From Levilactobacillus tongjiangensis (GTDB taxonomy: Bacteria; Bacillota; Bacilli; Lactobacillales; Lactobacillaceae), in NCBI RefSeq assembly GCF_003946345.1, contig NZ_RHNY01000008.1, forward strand, positions 62,001-126,000: DNA of 64,000 nucleotides, in the 5' to 3' direction. The position numbers and the translations under genes are program-made. This document shows positions 44,930 to 55,231 of this stretch, in pieces (positions within the stretch are counted from its first letter, which is position 1; every line of letters begins with the position of its first letter). Below the pieces are notes generated by a model. It ran no database searches. It was not told where the DNA came from and saw only the letters and a program-made list of their open reading frames with translations.

Positions 44930-46269
44930 TTCGCCGCCTAATGACAGCCTTGTTGATTATGGGTGGTTTAAACAGCCTGTTAGTATGGCTGGTTGATTCG
45001 CCACACTTAGGCTGGGCATTGCTGATGGCTTGGTCCTTGGCAATTTTGGAAACAGTCGCGATTGGCTATCTGATCAGGTTGGGGGATCAGCGGATTTCAA
45101 TTCTTACGAACAAAGTTAAGGGGATTCGACATGAGGAGGAACCTGCCCACGTGCTCTTGTCACCGCATGATCTGTTCTATCAATTGGCGTTACAGATTAA
45201 TTATCTGCAGACCCAGCAGCGAAAGGTGCAGCGCCAAATGGCCGGCCAAAATCAGGAGTTTGCCACGTTACTTGACTATCTGCCCATTGGGGTGATGGTC
45301 ATCGATCGTTACCGTAAAGTTGAGTTGGCCAACCCGGCGATGGAACAGTTCTTACAGCATCGCATTTCGCCACGACGACACCTGTTTACCCAGGATGTCC
45401 GCCAATTCGAGCTGGCCAGTCTCATCAACTCGGCGTTAAGCGAACGACAAACGCAGCATAAGACGTTAAAGTTACCAGGGGTTACCGCTGACCGGACCGT
45501 TGACGTTCGGGCGGTTTATACGGCAACCTCTCAGGATTATTTTCAGGTGCTAGTCTTACTGTATGATGTGACGGAGGTCTATGCCGTTGAACAGATGCAG
45601 ATGGACTTTGTGTCGAACGCTTCTCATGAACTGAAGACGCCAGTTACGGCGATTTCGGGATTTGCTAAGACATTGTTAGCGGGAGCAAAGGATGATCCAG
45701 AGAAGTCAGTTGAATTTCTAAAAATCATCGACGAGCAGAGTGAACGCTTAGTAGAGCTGATCAACGATGTGTTGACAATTTCACATATTGAGTCCGGAAA
45801 TGCTGTGGAGGCAACCGCGGTCCCCGTTGGTCAGATGGTGGCCAATCAGGTCCGGTTATTGGCGCCACTGGCGGGCGTGAATCAGGTGACCCTGGTCAAT
45901 CAGGTGCCCAATGAGTTGATTGAAACGACTGATCGCAGAAAGTTTGATCAAATTCTGAAAAATGTTTTAGGTAATGCCATCAAATACAATCGACCACAGG
46001 GGTCAATTACGATTTCAACGACTAAGTCGGGCCGGTCGTGGGCACTGATTATTGCCGACACGGGGGTGGGAATTTCTCCCCAGGATCAACTTAGAGTCTT
46101 TGAACGGTTCTACCGAGCGGATGTTTCTCACTCGAACCAGCTGGTCAGTGGAAGTGGTCTTGGTCTCGCCATTGTCCGGGAACTCGTGGAATCATTGAAT
46201 GGTAAAATTGATTTACAAAGTGCAATCGATGAGGGAACGACGGTCACGATGACCTTTCCAGTCGACTAG
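44926..46269 (+). CDS. phoR: Sensor histidine kinase PhoR/PnpS-like
   Basis: Two membrane segments near the N-terminus (residues 5-22 and 29-50) with almost no extracellular loop, PAS-like domain (about 112-220, LLDYLPIGVMVIDRYRKVE), HisKA box FVSNASHELKTPV with His234, and HATPase with NAIKYN, DTGVGI and GSGLGLAIV. 447 residues. The tiny outer loop fits PnpS/PhoR kinases that read phosphate through Pst/PhoU rather than a periplasmic ligand. Confidence 0.92.
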   Translation: MIRRLMTALLIMGGLNSLLVWLVDSPHLGWALLMAWSLAILETVAIGYLIRLGDQRISILTNKVKGIRHEEEPAHVLLSPHDLFYQLALQINYLQTQQRKVQRQMAGQNQEFATLLDYLPIGVMVIDRYRKVELANPAMEQFLQHRISPRRHLFTQDVRQFELASLINSALSERQTQHKTLKLPGVTADRTVDVRAVYTATSQDYFQVLVLLYDVTEVYAVEQMQMDFVSNASHELKTPVTAISGFAKTLLAGAKDDPEKSVEFLKIIDEQSERLVELINDVLTISHIESGNAVEATAVPVGQMVANQVRLLAPLAGVNQVTLVNQVPNELIETTDRRKFDQILKNVLGNAIKYNRPQGSITISTTKSGRSWALIIADTGVGISPQDQLRVFERFYRADVSHSNQLVSGSGLGLAIVRELVESLNGKIDLQSAIDEGTTVTMTFPVD

Positions 46270-46278
46270 CGTTGCCCC

Positions 46279-46314
46279 AACGGGATTCACCAAAGTGGTG
46301 AATCCCGTTTTTTA
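46279..46314 (+). terminator. phoPR terminator
   Basis: AACGGGATTCACC-AAAGT-GGTGAATCCCGTT followed by T6. Confidence 0.92.
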
Positions 46315-46346
46315 TTTTGCATAATAATTCCTAATAATGGGTTACA

Positions 46347-46400
46347 TTTACACAACCTTTACAATACGTCTACCAGACATTTACATTCGTTCGCTATACT
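46347..46400 (+). promoter_or_regulatory. Pho box and -10 of the pst operon
   Basis: TTTACA (46347), TTTACA (46358), TCTACC (46369) and TTTACA (46380) are spaced exactly 11 bp apart, the direct-repeat layout of Gram-positive PhoP sites. The -10 TATACT is at 46395-46400. No normal -35 hexamer is present; the repeats cover that place, as for activator-dependent promoters. Confidence 0.88.
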
Positions 46401-46452
46401 TACTTTTGAAATGGTTGGGCCGCGACGCTTAACCGATAGGAGGTCAAACGGT

Positions 46453-47337
46453 ATGTCTAAAAAACGCTGGGTACAAGGACTCATTCTGGTTGTCTTACTA
46501 GGCTTGGGAGTCTTTGCTTATCAAACGCGTCAGGTCAGCCATGCGGGGGAATCCATCACTGCGGTTGGGTCGACAGCTTTGCAACCCTTAGTGGAGGCGG
46601 CAGGGGAACAGTATACGGGGGAACACTTAGGAACGTTTGTAAACGTCCAGGGTGGGGGAACTGGAACTGGTCTGAGCCAAATTCAAGAGGGGGCCGTACA
46701 GATTGGCAATTCTGATCTGTTTGCCGCTGAGCAAAAAGGCATCCGTTCGACTGAACTGGTTGACCACCGGGTAGCCGTGGTCGGCATTACACCAATCGTC
46801 AATAAAAAAGTAGGCGTCAAAAACTTATCAACTAAGCAATTAATCGGGGTATTTACTGGTAAGATTACCAACTGGCAACAGGTGGGAGGGGCCAATCTCC
46901 CCGTTGTTTTGATTAATCGGGCCCAGGGAAGTGGAACGCGGGCAACGTTTGAGCAATTTGGCTTGAACCAAAGTCGTTCAAAGACGGCTCAAGAACAGGA
47001 TTCCTCGGGGATGGTCCGGTCAATTGTGGCCACCACTCCGGGTGCCATCAGTTACGTGGCATTTTCTTACGTAGACAAGACGGTCCAGGAACTGGATCTG
47101 AATCATGTCGCTCCAACGGAGGTCAACGTGACCACGAACAAATGGCGAATCTGGTCCTATGAACATCTGTATACCAAGGGACAGCCAACCGGGTTGACTA
47201 AGAACTTCATTGCGTATGTTCAGTCACCAGCAGTTCAAAAAACGCTGGTTCGTCAACTGGGTTATTTGTCGCCTGATCAAATGCAAGTTGAGCGGAACGC
47301 ACAGGGACACGTTAAACAGTTGGGAGGCACAAACTAA
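46453..47337 (+). CDS. pstS: Phosphate ABC transporter substrate-binding protein PstS
   Basis: Captures phosphate outside the membrane. AVGSTALQPLVEAAGEQY, VQGGGTGTGLSQI, GNSDLFAAEQ, and RAQGSGTRATFEQF contribute the phosphate-binding loops. 294 residues; ATG 46453 with AGGAGG. Oddity: the signal segment (WVQGLILVVLLGLGVFAYQT) has no cysteine and thus no lipobox, so this PstS is not lipid-anchored by Lgt. It would be held by the uncleaved segment or released after SHA-GES-like cleavage. Confidence 0.93.
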   Translation: MSKKRWVQGLILVVLLGLGVFAYQTRQVSHAGESITAVGSTALQPLVEAAGEQYTGEHLGTFVNVQGGGTGTGLSQIQEGAVQIGNSDLFAAEQKGIRSTELVDHRVAVVGITPIVNKKVGVKNLSTKQLIGVFTGKITNWQQVGGANLPVVLINRAQGSGTRATFEQFGLNQSRSKTAQEQDSSGMVRSIVATTPGAISYVAFSYVDKTVQELDLNHVAPTEVNVTTNKWRIWSYEHLYTKGQPTGLTKNFIAYVQSPAVQKTLVRQLGYLSPDQMQVERNAQGHVKQLGGTN

Positions 47338-48266
47338 TGAAAGCAACGCAACAGTTAGAGCAACAATTAAAGCGGCGTTCTAAGGCCGCCAAGCTAGAAA
47401 TCTGGGGGCGGGTCGTTAGTTTCTCAGCCCTACTCCTGATTGTGGCCGTTGTGGTTGCCATCATTGGATTTGTGGCCTCTAAAGGGATTGCGACGTTTAC
47501 TAGCAATCACGTTAATCTCTGGGACTTTTTAACCGGTAAGCAGTGGAATCCTAATATTACGGATGCTAATGGTAAGCCTGAGGTGGGTGCCTTACCCATG
47601 ATTGTGGGGTCGTTCTTGATCACAATCTTATCGGCCCTAGTAGCCACACCATTTGCGATTGGAACGGCGGTCTTTATGAATGAAATCTCTCCTAACAAAG
47701 GGGCTAAGATCTTACAGCCCGTTACGGAATTGCTAGTGGGAATTCCCTCAGTGGTTTATGGATTCATTGGGTTATCCGTGGTGGTTCCGGTGACGCGGGC
47801 CATCTTCGGTGGCAGTGGTTTCGGCATTCTTTCTGGAACCTGTGTGCTCTTCGTGATGATTTTACCCACGGTAACGTCCATGAGTGCTGATGCCTTGAAG
47901 TCGGTTCCCCGTTATTACCGGGAAGCATCACTAGCCTTGGGCGCTACGCAATGGCAGACCATCTATAAGGTTGTTCTGCGGGCGGCCACGCCGGGACTAA
48001 TGACAGCCGTGGTCTTCGGGATGGCCCGGGCCTTCGGTGAAGCTTTGGCCGTACAGATGGTTATCGGAAACGCGGCATTAATGCCCAATAGTCTGGTGTC
48101 ACCATCATCGACGCTGACGTCTGTCTTGACGACGGGAATTGGGAACACCGTGATGGGTTCGCTGCAGAACAATGCGCTCTGGTCACTGGCTCTAGTACTC
48201 TTACTGATGTCCCTAGTCTTTAACTTAATTATTCGCTTGATTGGCCGAAAGGGGCGCTTGCAATAA
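47337..48266 (+). CDS. pstC: Phosphate ABC transporter permease PstC
   Basis: 309 residues, six membrane segments, with the coupling-helix EAA region REASLALGATQWQTIYKVVLRAATPG. Overlaps pstS (ATGA junction at 47335) and pstA by one base, so translation is coupled. Confidence 0.95.
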   Translation: MKATQQLEQQLKRRSKAAKLEIWGRVVSFSALLLIVAVVVAIIGFVASKGIATFTSNHVNLWDFLTGKQWNPNITDANGKPEVGALPMIVGSFLITILSALVATPFAIGTAVFMNEISPNKGAKILQPVTELLVGIPSVVYGFIGLSVVVPVTRAIFGGSGFGILSGTCVLFVMILPTVTSMSADALKSVPRYYREASLALGATQWQTIYKVVLRAATPGLMTAVVFGMARAFGEALAVQMVIGNAALMPNSLVSPSSTLTSVLTTGIGNTVMGSLQNNALWSLALVLLLMSLVFNLIIRLIGRKGRLQ

Positions 48267-49150
48267 TGACTTCTAAAAAACAAAATCAGCTAGCCATTGG
48301 TGCTCTTTACGGAATCGCTGGGTTAGTTGTCCTGATTCTGCTGGCGCTATTGGGGTACATCTTGGTGAGTGGGATGCCTAAGTTGAGTTGGCACTTTCTA
48401 ACCTCTCCAGCGAAGGCGTTCTTGTCCGGTGGTGGGGTAGGAATCCAACTGTTCAATTCCTTTTACCTCTTGATTCTAGCGATGCTGATTTCCTTTCCCA
48501 TTGCCTTGGGGGCAGCAATCTACCTCTACGAATACGCGAAGGATAACTGGGTAACCGCCACGATTCGCACGGCCATTGAAATTCTAAGTTCACTGCCTTC
48601 GGTGGTAGTTGGACTGTTTGGCTTCCTGTTCTTCGTGGTGAAGTTACGGTTAGGCTTCTCCATTCTTTCTGGGGCCTTTGCGTTAACCTTCTTCAATCTG
48701 CCGCTGTTGACCCGGAGTATTGAGGATTCACTCCGAACAATTAGTGATGTTCAACGCGAAGGTGGCTTGGCATTAGGCTTATCACGTTGGGAAACGGTGA
48801 CCCGGGTCATCTTGCCAGCAGCGGTGCCCAGTATTTTGACCGGTGTCATTTTAAGTGCCGGCCGAGTCTTTGGTGAAGCGGCTGCCTTAATTTACACGGC
48901 GGGGCAAAGTGCGCCAGCCTTGAACTTTGCGGACTGGAATCCGTTCAATATTTCCAGTCCATTGAATCCAATGCGGCCGGCTGAAACGTTGGCGGTCCAC
49001 ATTTGGAAAATCAATTCTGAGGGAATTATGCCGGATGCGAAAGCCATTTCGTCTGGGTCGTCCGCAGTTTTAGTCCTAGCAATTTTACTATTTAACTTCG
49101 CTGCTCGTTACCTAGGTAAGCGGCTGTATAAGCGGCTAACGTCTGCATAA
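48266..49150 (+). CDS. pstA: Phosphate ABC transporter permease PstA
   Basis: 294 residues, six membrane segments, with EAA region [28 protein letters not shown] and the [17 protein letters not shown] segment. Partner of PstC; the two form the channel. Confidence 0.95.
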   Translation: MTSKKQNQLAIGALYGIAGLVVLILLALLGYILVSGMPKLSWHFLTSPAKAFLSGGGVGIQLFNSFYLLILAMLISFPIALGAAIYLYEYAKDNWVTATIRTAIEILSSLPSVVVGLFGFLFFVVKLRLGFSILSGAFALTFFNLPLLTRSIEDSLRTISDVQREGGLALGLSRWETVTRVILPAAVPSILTGVILSAGRVFGEAAALIYTAGQSAPALNFADWNPFNISSPLNPMRPAETLAVHIWKINSEGIMPDAKAISSGSSAVLVLAILLFNFAARYLGKRLYKRLTSA

Positions 49151-49163
49151 AGGAGGGCACGCC

Positions 49164-49988
49164 ATGTTTGTGAATAACGACGTCAGAAAGTCTGAAGAAA
49201 TGTTAGAACGACACGTCACCCAACCAAGTGAGGCGGGTCACCCCATTATTCTGTCGACTGAGGATTTGCACGTGTATTATGGCAAAAAGGAAGCCCTGTT
49301 CGAGGGTGACCTGCAATTTGCTAGTAACCAAATTACCGCGTTGATTGGGCCTTCCGGTTCCGGTAAATCCACGTTCTTACGGTCTTTGAATCGAATGAAT
49401 GATCGAATTGCGACGGTGACTGGGCGCATCATGTATCGTGGCGTGGACATTAACCAACCGGCCGTGGACGTCTATGAGATGCGACGGCGGGTTGGGATGG
49501 TGTTTCAACGCCCCAATCCATTTGCTAAATCAATCTACGACAACATTGCGTTTGCCCTCCGTCTGCGCGGGGTGACCGGTAAACACGAGTTGGATGAAAT
49601 TGTAGAAACGTCCCTCAAGCAAGCGGCACTCTGGGAACAGGTCAAGGATGACTTGAACAAGAGCGCCTTAGCCTTGTCGGGGGGGCAAGCCCAACGGTTG
49701 TGTATTGCCCGGGCGATTGCCGTCAAGCCCGACATTTTGTTGTTGGATGAGCCGGCAAGTGCTTTGGATCCCGTGTCAACCGGTCAGCTGGAAGACACGT
49801 TGTTGGAATTGAAGGAGAATTACACCATTATCATCGTGACGCACAACATGCAACAAGCGGCCCGGATCAGTGAATACACGGCATTTTTCAATCAGGGGCG
49901 GGTGTTGGAATACGACACCACGAGCCAAATATTTACGAATCCACAGGTTCAGGTCACGAGTGATTATGTTTCGGGGAACTTCGGCTAA
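49164..49988 (+). CDS. pstB1: Phosphate ABC transporter ATPase PstB, first copy
   Basis: Walker [11 protein letters not shown]-loop [15 protein letters not shown], signature [14 protein letters not shown] (A instead of the usual Q after GGQ), Walker [13 protein letters not shown] (PASALD rather than PTSALD). 274 residues with an about 25-residue N-terminal extension ([19 protein letters not shown]) absent from the second copy. AGGAGG site. Confidence 0.95.
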   Translation: MFVNNDVRKSEEMLERHVTQPSEAGHPIILSTEDLHVYYGKKEALFEGDLQFASNQITALIGPSGSGKSTFLRSLNRMNDRIATVTGRIMYRGVDINQPAVDVYEMRRRVGMVFQRPNPFAKSIYDNIAFALRLRGVTGKHELDEIVETSLKQAALWEQVKDDLNKSALALSGGQAQRLCIARAIAVKPDILLLDEPASALDPVSTGQLEDTLLELKENYTIIIVTHNMQQAARISEYTAFFNQGRVLEYDTTSQIFTNPQVQVTSDYVSGNFG

Positions 49989-50003
49989 GAGGAGGAAAAG
50001 AAC

Positions 50004-50762
50004 ATGAGTAAGGAAATTTTGACGACACAGGACCTACATCTGTATTATGGGGACAAGGAAGCTTTGAAGGGAATCAACCTGAACTTCGATGAGAAGGGTA
50101 TTACCGCGTTGATTGGACCATCCGGTTGTGGGAAGTCCACGTATCTGCGGACACTGAACCGCATGAACGACTTGATTCCCAACGTGACTATCACGGGAAC
50201 CATTAAATTCAAAGATCAGAATCTCTATTCACCAAGTGCGGACACGGTTGAAATTCGGAAAGAAATTGGAATGGTCTTCCAGCAACCGAACCCTTTCCCA
50301 TTCTCAATCTATGACAACGTTATTTATGGCTTGCGAATTGCCGGTGAGAAAGATAAAGAAAAACTGGATGCTGTGGTTGAAAAATCTTTGCGGCAAGCAG
50401 CGGTTTGGGATGAAGTGAAGGACCATTTGCATGAAAGTGCGTTGGCCCTTTCTGGTGGGCAACAGCAACGGGTCTGCATTGCACGAGTGCTCGCCGTTTC
50501 ACCAGAAATCATTCTGTTGGACGAACCGACCAGCGCACTGGATCCGGTGTCCAGCAGTCAAATTGAAGCAACTCTCTTGAATTTGCGGAATGATTATACG
50601 ATTATTATCGTAACCCATAACCTCCAGCAAGCCTCTCGAATCGCTGATCGAACAGCGTTCTTTATGAATGGTGAGCTGATTGAGGTGGATCAAACCAAGA
50701 ACATTTTTATGAATCCCGCCAAGAAACAGACGGAAGACTACATTAGTGGGCGCTTTGGCTAA
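50004..50762 (+). CDS. pstB2: Phosphate ABC transporter ATPase PstB, second copy
   Basis: 252 residues with canonical motifs: [49 protein letters not shown]. Tandem paralogue of the upstream gene, 15 bases away; both end in DYxSGxFG. Tandem pstB genes are known in lactobacilli and streptococci. The diverged motifs in copy 1 suggest a heterodimer or division of labour (inference). Confidence 0.95.
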   Translation: MSKEILTTQDLHLYYGDKEALKGINLNFDEKGITALIGPSGCGKSTYLRTLNRMNDLIPNVTITGTIKFKDQNLYSPSADTVEIRKEIGMVFQQPNPFPFSIYDNVIYGLRIAGEKDKEKLDAVVEKSLRQAAVWDEVKDHLHESALALSGGQQQRVCIARVLAVSPEIILLDEPTSALDPVSSSQIEATLLNLRNDYTIIIVTHNLQQASRIADRTAFFMNGELIEVDQTKNIFMNPAKKQTEDYISGRFG

Positions 50763-50773
50763 GGAGGTAACTT

Positions 50774-51451
50774 ATGCGAAGATTATTTGATGATGAGTTG
50801 GCAGATTTAGACGCTGACTTTACAGAAATGGGGATGCTGGTCAGTGAGGTCATTCAGCAATCGGTAGATTCTTTTACGAATCGAGATGCCGTGGCTGCTC
50901 AGCATATTATTGATACTGATCATGAAATCAACCAACGGGAAATTGCGTTGGAAAAGAAGACGTTTGAGATGATTGCCCTGTACCAACCAGTGACGACCGA
51001 CTTGCGCGAAATCGTCACGATTTTAAAAGCCGTCTCGGAACTGGAACGAGCGGGGGATCATGCGAGAAACATTGCCCACGCGACCATTAAGTTTGGTTCC
51101 AAGCAGAAGATTCCGGTCTTGGAAGAGCTGATCGACCAAATGGGCCAGTTGGGCACGCAAATGATCAAGGATGTCCTGGCGGCTTACGTGAACAAGGATG
51201 AGCACGAAGCCCGTAAACTAGCAGACATTGATCGTAAGTTGGACCAATTGAATCATCAGGTTAGAGCAGATAGCTATCAACAAATGCGGCAGGACCCAGT
51301 CTTTGAAACCGGGGCTTCCATTTACCTGAACGTGGCCCAAGATTTGAGCCGCATCGGGGATTACGTGACGAACGTGTGTGAATGGATCGTCTACCTGAAG
51401 TCCGGGCAGATCATTGAATTAAATCCAGCCAACCAGGATTCAACGGACTAA
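50774..51451 (+). CDS. phoU: Phosphate transport regulator PhoU
   Basis: Two PhoU helical repeats (about residues 10-105 and 115-215) with the metal-binding E/DxxxD signatures ELERAGDHARNIA and DLSRIGDYVTNVCEW. 225 residues. Couples Pst activity to PhoR and closes the operon, 11 bases after pstB2. Confidence 0.96.
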   Translation: MRRLFDDELADLDADFTEMGMLVSEVIQQSVDSFTNRDAVAAQHIIDTDHEINQREIALEKKTFEMIALYQPVTTDLREIVTILKAVSELERAGDHARNIAHATIKFGSKQKIPVLEELIDQMGQLGTQMIKDVLAAYVNKDEHEARKLADIDRKLDQLNHQVRADSYQQMRQDPVFETGASIYLNVAQDLSRIGDYVTNVCEWIVYLKSGQIIELNPANQDSTD

Positions 51452-51481
51452 ACGTTAACCAAAACTGAAGATTTAGATGAA

Positions 51482-51518
51482 CGACCACTGGAAACTTGCT
51501 TTCAGTGGTCGCTTTCGT
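51482..51518 (+). terminator. pst-phoU terminator
   Basis: CGACCACTGGAA-ACTTGC-TTTCAGTGGTCG followed by a short CTTTCGTT. Confidence 0.7.
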
Positions 51519-51567
51519 TATTCTTGCCGTAATAGGAAATCAATTTTACAAAAGGAAGTGTCCGTCG

Positions 51568-51903
51568 ATGGCAGCAAAAAAACGTTTTGTTCGTTCCCGT
51601 ACGAACCGATTAGTTGGTGGGGTATTGGGTGGAATCGCCGAATACTTTAATTGGAATGCCAACCTCTTGCGGTTAATTTACGTGTTAGTTTCTCTCGCTA
51701 TTCCGACCCACGGAATCTTGGGATTGTTGGTGTATGTGGTCGTCATGACTTTCATGCCGCTGGATGATTCTCGCCCTGTTGGGGGACCAAGTTTAGGCGA
51801 CCTTTTTCGGGGCGGAACGAGGGCTGCCCAAGATTCCGGGCGCAAGGTGATTCATGATGTGACTGAGCAGGATATTAAGAACCATCACAAGGATGGTGAG
51901 TAG
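51568..51903 (+). CDS. PspC-domain membrane protein
   Basis: 111 residues. PspC core FVRSRTNRLVGGVLGGIAEYFNWN followed by a hydrophobic segment (LRLIYVLVSLAIPTHGILGLLVYVVVMTFMPL) and a charged tail. Related to the phage-shock-protein C envelope-stress sensor. ATG 51568 with AAAGGAAG upstream. The next gene starts 2 bases after its stop codon. Confidence 0.88.
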   Translation: MAAKKRFVRSRTNRLVGGVLGGIAEYFNWNANLLRLIYVLVSLAIPTHGILGLLVYVVVMTFMPLDDSRPVGGPSLGDLFRGGTRAAQDSGRKVIHDVTEQDIKNHHKDGE

Positions 51904-51904
51904 C

Positions 51905-52276
51905 GTGGGCTTTTGGCGACGAATATTCTTTAATGCCTTAATATTCTTGGCCTTAGCGGGGTTCTTTCAAAGTTCCTGGGCAGGGAGCCTACAAAACTCC
52001 TTCGTCGTATCCAGTGTGTGGGTCGCTATTCTGGCGAGTCTGGTGCTTGCGGTGTTGAATGCGGTCGTCCGGCCCATTCTGTTCGTGTTGTCACTCCCAA
52101 TCACTATTTTGACCCTCGGGCTTTTTAGCATTGTGATTAATGCGGCCATGTTGGAACTGACCTCGGCGTTGGTAGGAAATAGCTTTGCCTTTACCTCGTT
52201 TGGTACGACCATGATCATTGCGGTGGTGATGGCTCTTTTCAATACAATTATTAGTGATCACTACGCCCGAGGATAA
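51905..52276 (+). CDS. YvlD-type phage-holin-like membrane protein (PF04020)
   Basis: 123 residues, four hydrophobic segments, with VLNAVVRPILFVLSLPITILTLGLFSIVINAAML, the PF04020 core. GTG 51905 (MGFWRRIFFNALIF) is preferred with AAGGATGGTGAG upstream; ATG 51893 overlaps that site. Often next to pspC in Firmicutes as part of an envelope-stress set. Followed by hprK after 90 bases. Confidence 0.87.
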   Translation: MGFWRRIFFNALIFLALAGFFQSSWAGSLQNSFVVSSVWVAILASLVLAVLNAVVRPILFVLSLPITILTLGLFSIVINAAMLELTSALVGNSFAFTSFGTTMIIAVVMALFNTIISDHYARG

Positions 52277-52366
52277 GTTGACTCGCAAACGAATTAATTT
52301 GGTAGGAGTCGACCCCGTAAAGTGCTAAAATTAGAGTAGTTTACTATGCAGTAAGGAGGAGCGCCC

Positions 52367-53302
52367 ATGACAGAGAGTGTCACAGTGGCCGACCTCGTCA
52401 AGGTGAACCGGTTGGATATTTATTCCGGTGAAGATGACTTGGACCGACCAATTACCACCAGTGATATTTCACGTCCCGGTCTGGAATTGACCGGTTACTT
52501 TAATTATTACCCAGCTCGACGAGTGCAGTTACTTGGAATTACTGAAACGTCATTTGCTAAGGGCATGAGTCACGAGAAACTGTTGGATGTCATGCGGAAA
52601 ATGTGTCAACCTGAAACACCCGCATTCGTCATTTCTACGCAGTTGGATCCACCAGAAGAGTTGAAAGAATCCGCTAAGGAAGCGGGAATTCCTATCTTAG
52701 GAACGAAATTGACAACTTCACGGGTCCTCAGTAACATGACTAACTTCCTAGAAGGTAAACTGGCGGAACGTCAGTCAGTTCACGGTGTTTTAGTCGATAT
52801 TTACGGTGTTGGGGTCATGATTACCGGTGATTCTGGTGTCGGGAAGAGTGAAACGGCGTTGGAACTGGTTAAACGGGGCCACCGGCTGATTGCCGATGAC
52901 CGAGTTGAAGTTTACCAACAAGACGAACAAACGCTGGTAGGGGCAGCGCCCGCCATTCTTAGCCATCTGTTGGAAATCCGTGGAATCGGAATCATTGACG
53001 TCATGAACCTCTTTGGTGCTGGCGCAGTGCGTTCTGAAACGGATATTGACCTGATTGTGCACCTGGAAGCTTGGCACGATGATAACCACTTTGATCGCTT
53101 AGGAAACAACAGTGAATCACAACGGTTCTTTGACGTTGTTGTTCCCAAGATTACAATTCCAGTTAAGACTGGGCGTAACTTAGCAATCATTATTGAAGCG
53201 GCAGCCATGAACTTCCGGGCCCGTTCCATGGGATACGATGCAACGAAGGTCTTTGATGAGAACTTAAAGCGCTTAATTAAAAAGAACGGAAATAACTCAT
53301 AA
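52367..53302 (+). CDS. hprK: HPr kinase/phosphorylase
   Basis: Phosphorylates HPr at Ser46 to drive CcpA-dependent catabolite repression. N-terminal sensor domain, then P-loop [13 protein letters not shown], catalytic [10 protein letters not shown] and the [16 protein letters not shown] signature. 311 residues; AAGGAGGAG upstream. First of the lactobacillar set hprK-lgt-gpsA-galU-trxB. Confidence 0.97.
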   Translation: MTESVTVADLVKVNRLDIYSGEDDLDRPITTSDISRPGLELTGYFNYYPARRVQLLGITETSFAKGMSHEKLLDVMRKMCQPETPAFVISTQLDPPEELKESAKEAGIPILGTKLTTSRVLSNMTNFLEGKLAERQSVHGVLVDIYGVGVMITGDSGVGKSETALELVKRGHRLIADDRVEVYQQDEQTLVGAAPAILSHLLEIRGIGIIDVMNLFGAGAVRSETDIDLIVHLEAWHDDNHFDRLGNNSESQRFFDVVVPKITIPVKTGRNLAIIIEAAAMNFRARSMGYDATKVFDENLKRLIKKNGNNS

Positions 53303-53307
53303 GGGAG

Positions 53308-54171
53308 ATGGGCGTTATCTTTTCACCAATCGTGGCGGCGCTTAACCCCATCGCCATTCATTTAGGCCCCATTGCCGTTCACTGGTACGGGGTCATCATT
53401 GCTGCGGGCGTTGTCCTCGCAGTTACGTTAGCGGTCCGTGAAGGGCGGCGGCGAGGAATTAATCCCGATGACATCTATGACATGATCTTGTGGGCGTTAC
53501 CCGCAGCGTTAATTGCTGCACGACTGTATTATGTCGTCTTTAATTGGAACTATTATGCTAAACATGCCAGCGAAATCATTGCGATTTGGGATGGTGGTAT
53601 TGCCATCTATGGGTCCCTGATTGGGGCTGGAATCGTCGTAGTGATTTTCTGTCGGTCACGGTTTATTCCAACCTGGCTGATGTTGGACGTGGCTGCGCCG
53701 ACCGTGATTTTAGGCCAGGCCATTGGTCGGTGGGGGAACTTCATGAATCAAGAAGCCTATGGTCGGGTGACCAGTCTGGCGTTCTTGCAGGGATTACACC
53801 TACCTAATTGGATTATTAGTCAGATGTTGGTCAACGGGATGTACCGTCAGCCAACGTTCCTCTATGAATCCACTTGGAGTCTCATGGGGTTCGTGGTCCT
53901 AATGAGCTTACGTCACTATCCTGGGTTATTTCGCCAAGGTGAGGTGTTCCTGGCCTACGTGATGTGGTATTCATTTGGTCGGTTCTTCATCGAGGGTATG
54001 CGGACGGATAGTCTGTGGCTGTTCCATCTACTACGCATCTCACAAGCCTTATCAGTTGTGTTATTCGTGGGGGCCCTGATTATTTGGATCTACCGGCGGC
54101 GCGAAGCTAATCCACCGGTAGCCTACCTTGACGGGAATCCGTTTCGAGAAAAAACTAAACTTTCTAAATAA
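53308..54171 (+). CDS. lgt: Prolipoprotein diacylglyceryl transferase Lgt
   Basis: Adds diacylglycerol to the lipobox Cys of prelipoproteins. Seven membrane segments, [10 protein letters not shown], and the Lgt signature [13 protein letters not shown] plus [14 protein letters not shown]. 287 residues. The AAGGGAG site nearly touches ATG 53308, so a slightly later start is possible. Five bases after hprK. Confidence 0.95.
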   Translation: MGVIFSPIVAALNPIAIHLGPIAVHWYGVIIAAGVVLAVTLAVREGRRRGINPDDIYDMILWALPAALIAARLYYVVFNWNYYAKHASEIIAIWDGGIAIYGSLIGAGIVVVIFCRSRFIPTWLMLDVAAPTVILGQAIGRWGNFMNQEAYGRVTSLAFLQGLHLPNWIISQMLVNGMYRQPTFLYESTWSLMGFVVLMSLRHYPGLFRQGEVFLAYVMWYSFGRFFIEGMRTDSLWLFHLLRISQALSVVLFVGALIIWIYRRREANPPVAYLDGNPFREKTKLSK

Positions 54172-54186
54172 GGAGAATCCATTACT

Positions 54187-55200
54187 ATGTCAGAGAAAAT
54201 TGCAGTACTCGGTGCCGGTTCATGGGGGTCAATTTTAGCGAGCGTCCTGGATGAAAATGGGCATGATGTTCGTTTATGGTCGTACAACCCTAAGCAGGTT
54301 GAGGAACTGAATACTCAGCACACCAATGCACACTACATCAAGGATTACACGTTCTCACCTTCATTAGTAGCTTACTCCGACCTAGCCAGTGCTCTGGACG
54401 GGGTTGATGCCATCTTATTCGTGGTCCCAACCAAGGCTATCCGGTCTGTTGCGGGGAATGTTGCGGCAATTCTGAAGGAAAAGAACTTACAGCCCCAACT
54501 GATCCACGCTAGCAAGGGAATCGAGCAGAAGACGTACAAGCGGCTCTCACAAGTATTGGAAGAAGAAATTCCTGAAAGTAACCGCAAAGGGGTCACGGTA
54601 CTGTCCGGCCCTAGTCACGCTGAAGACGTTGCCCGTAAGGATATTACGTTGGTCACGGCGGCTAGTGCTAACCCAGAATCAGCTAAATTTGTGCAAAAAT
54701 TATTCATGACACCATACTTCCGGGTTTACACGAACTCTGACGTCATCGGTGTTGAAATCGGGGCTGCCCTCAAGAACATCATTGCTTTAGGAGCTGGGGC
54801 CCTACACGGTTTAGGCTACGGGGATAACGCTAAGGCTGCTCTGATGACTCGAGGCTTGGCCGAAATTTCTCGGTTAGGGACGTCATTTGGAGCTGACCCG
54901 ATGACATTTATCGGGTTGTCCGGCGTCGGCGATATCATCGTGACCGCAACAAGTTCTAATTCACGGAACTGGCGAGCCGGTGACGAATTAGGCCGCGGCG
55001 AAGCGTTGGATGATGTCATCAACCATATGGGTATGGTGATCGAAGGCTTAGCGACGACCAAGGCAGCTTACGAGCTATCCAAGGAACGTGGCGTTTCGAT
55101 GCCTATCACGGAAGCTATTTACCAAGTTATTTATGAAGGCAAGGACATTCGGCAGGCCATTTCAGATTTGATGCAACGTGAAGGCCGTTCTGAATTTTAG
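54187..55200 (+). CDS. gpsA: Glycerol-3-phosphate dehydrogenase [NAD(P)+] GpsA
   Basis: Makes sn-glycerol-3-phosphate for phospholipids. [13 protein letters not shown] (nucleotide fold), [12 protein letters not shown], the catalytic Lys in [28 protein letters not shown], and [11 protein letters not shown]. 337 residues. 15 bases after lgt. Confidence 0.97.
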   Translation: MSEKIAVLGAGSWGSILASVLDENGHDVRLWSYNPKQVEELNTQHTNAHYIKDYTFSPSLVAYSDLASALDGVDAILFVVPTKAIRSVAGNVAAILKEKNLQPQLIHASKGIEQKTYKRLSQVLEEEIPESNRKGVTVLSGPSHAEDVARKDITLVTAASANPESAKFVQKLFMTPYFRVYTNSDVIGVEIGAALKNIIALGAGALHGLGYGDNAKAALMTRGLAEISRLGTSFGADPMTFIGLSGVGDIIVTATSSNSRNWRAGDELGRGEALDDVINHMGMVIEGLATTKAAYELSKERGVSMPITEAIYQVIYEGKDIRQAISDLMQREGRSEF

Positions 55201-55231
55201 TTGCAGGGGATACGAGGAAGGATTTTGAACT

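Noticed and set aside
51893-52276. Prophage holin, from the holin-like fold of the 123-residue protein
   Set aside because: PF04020/YvlD proteins are chromosomal partners of PspC; no endolysin or phage genes nearby.
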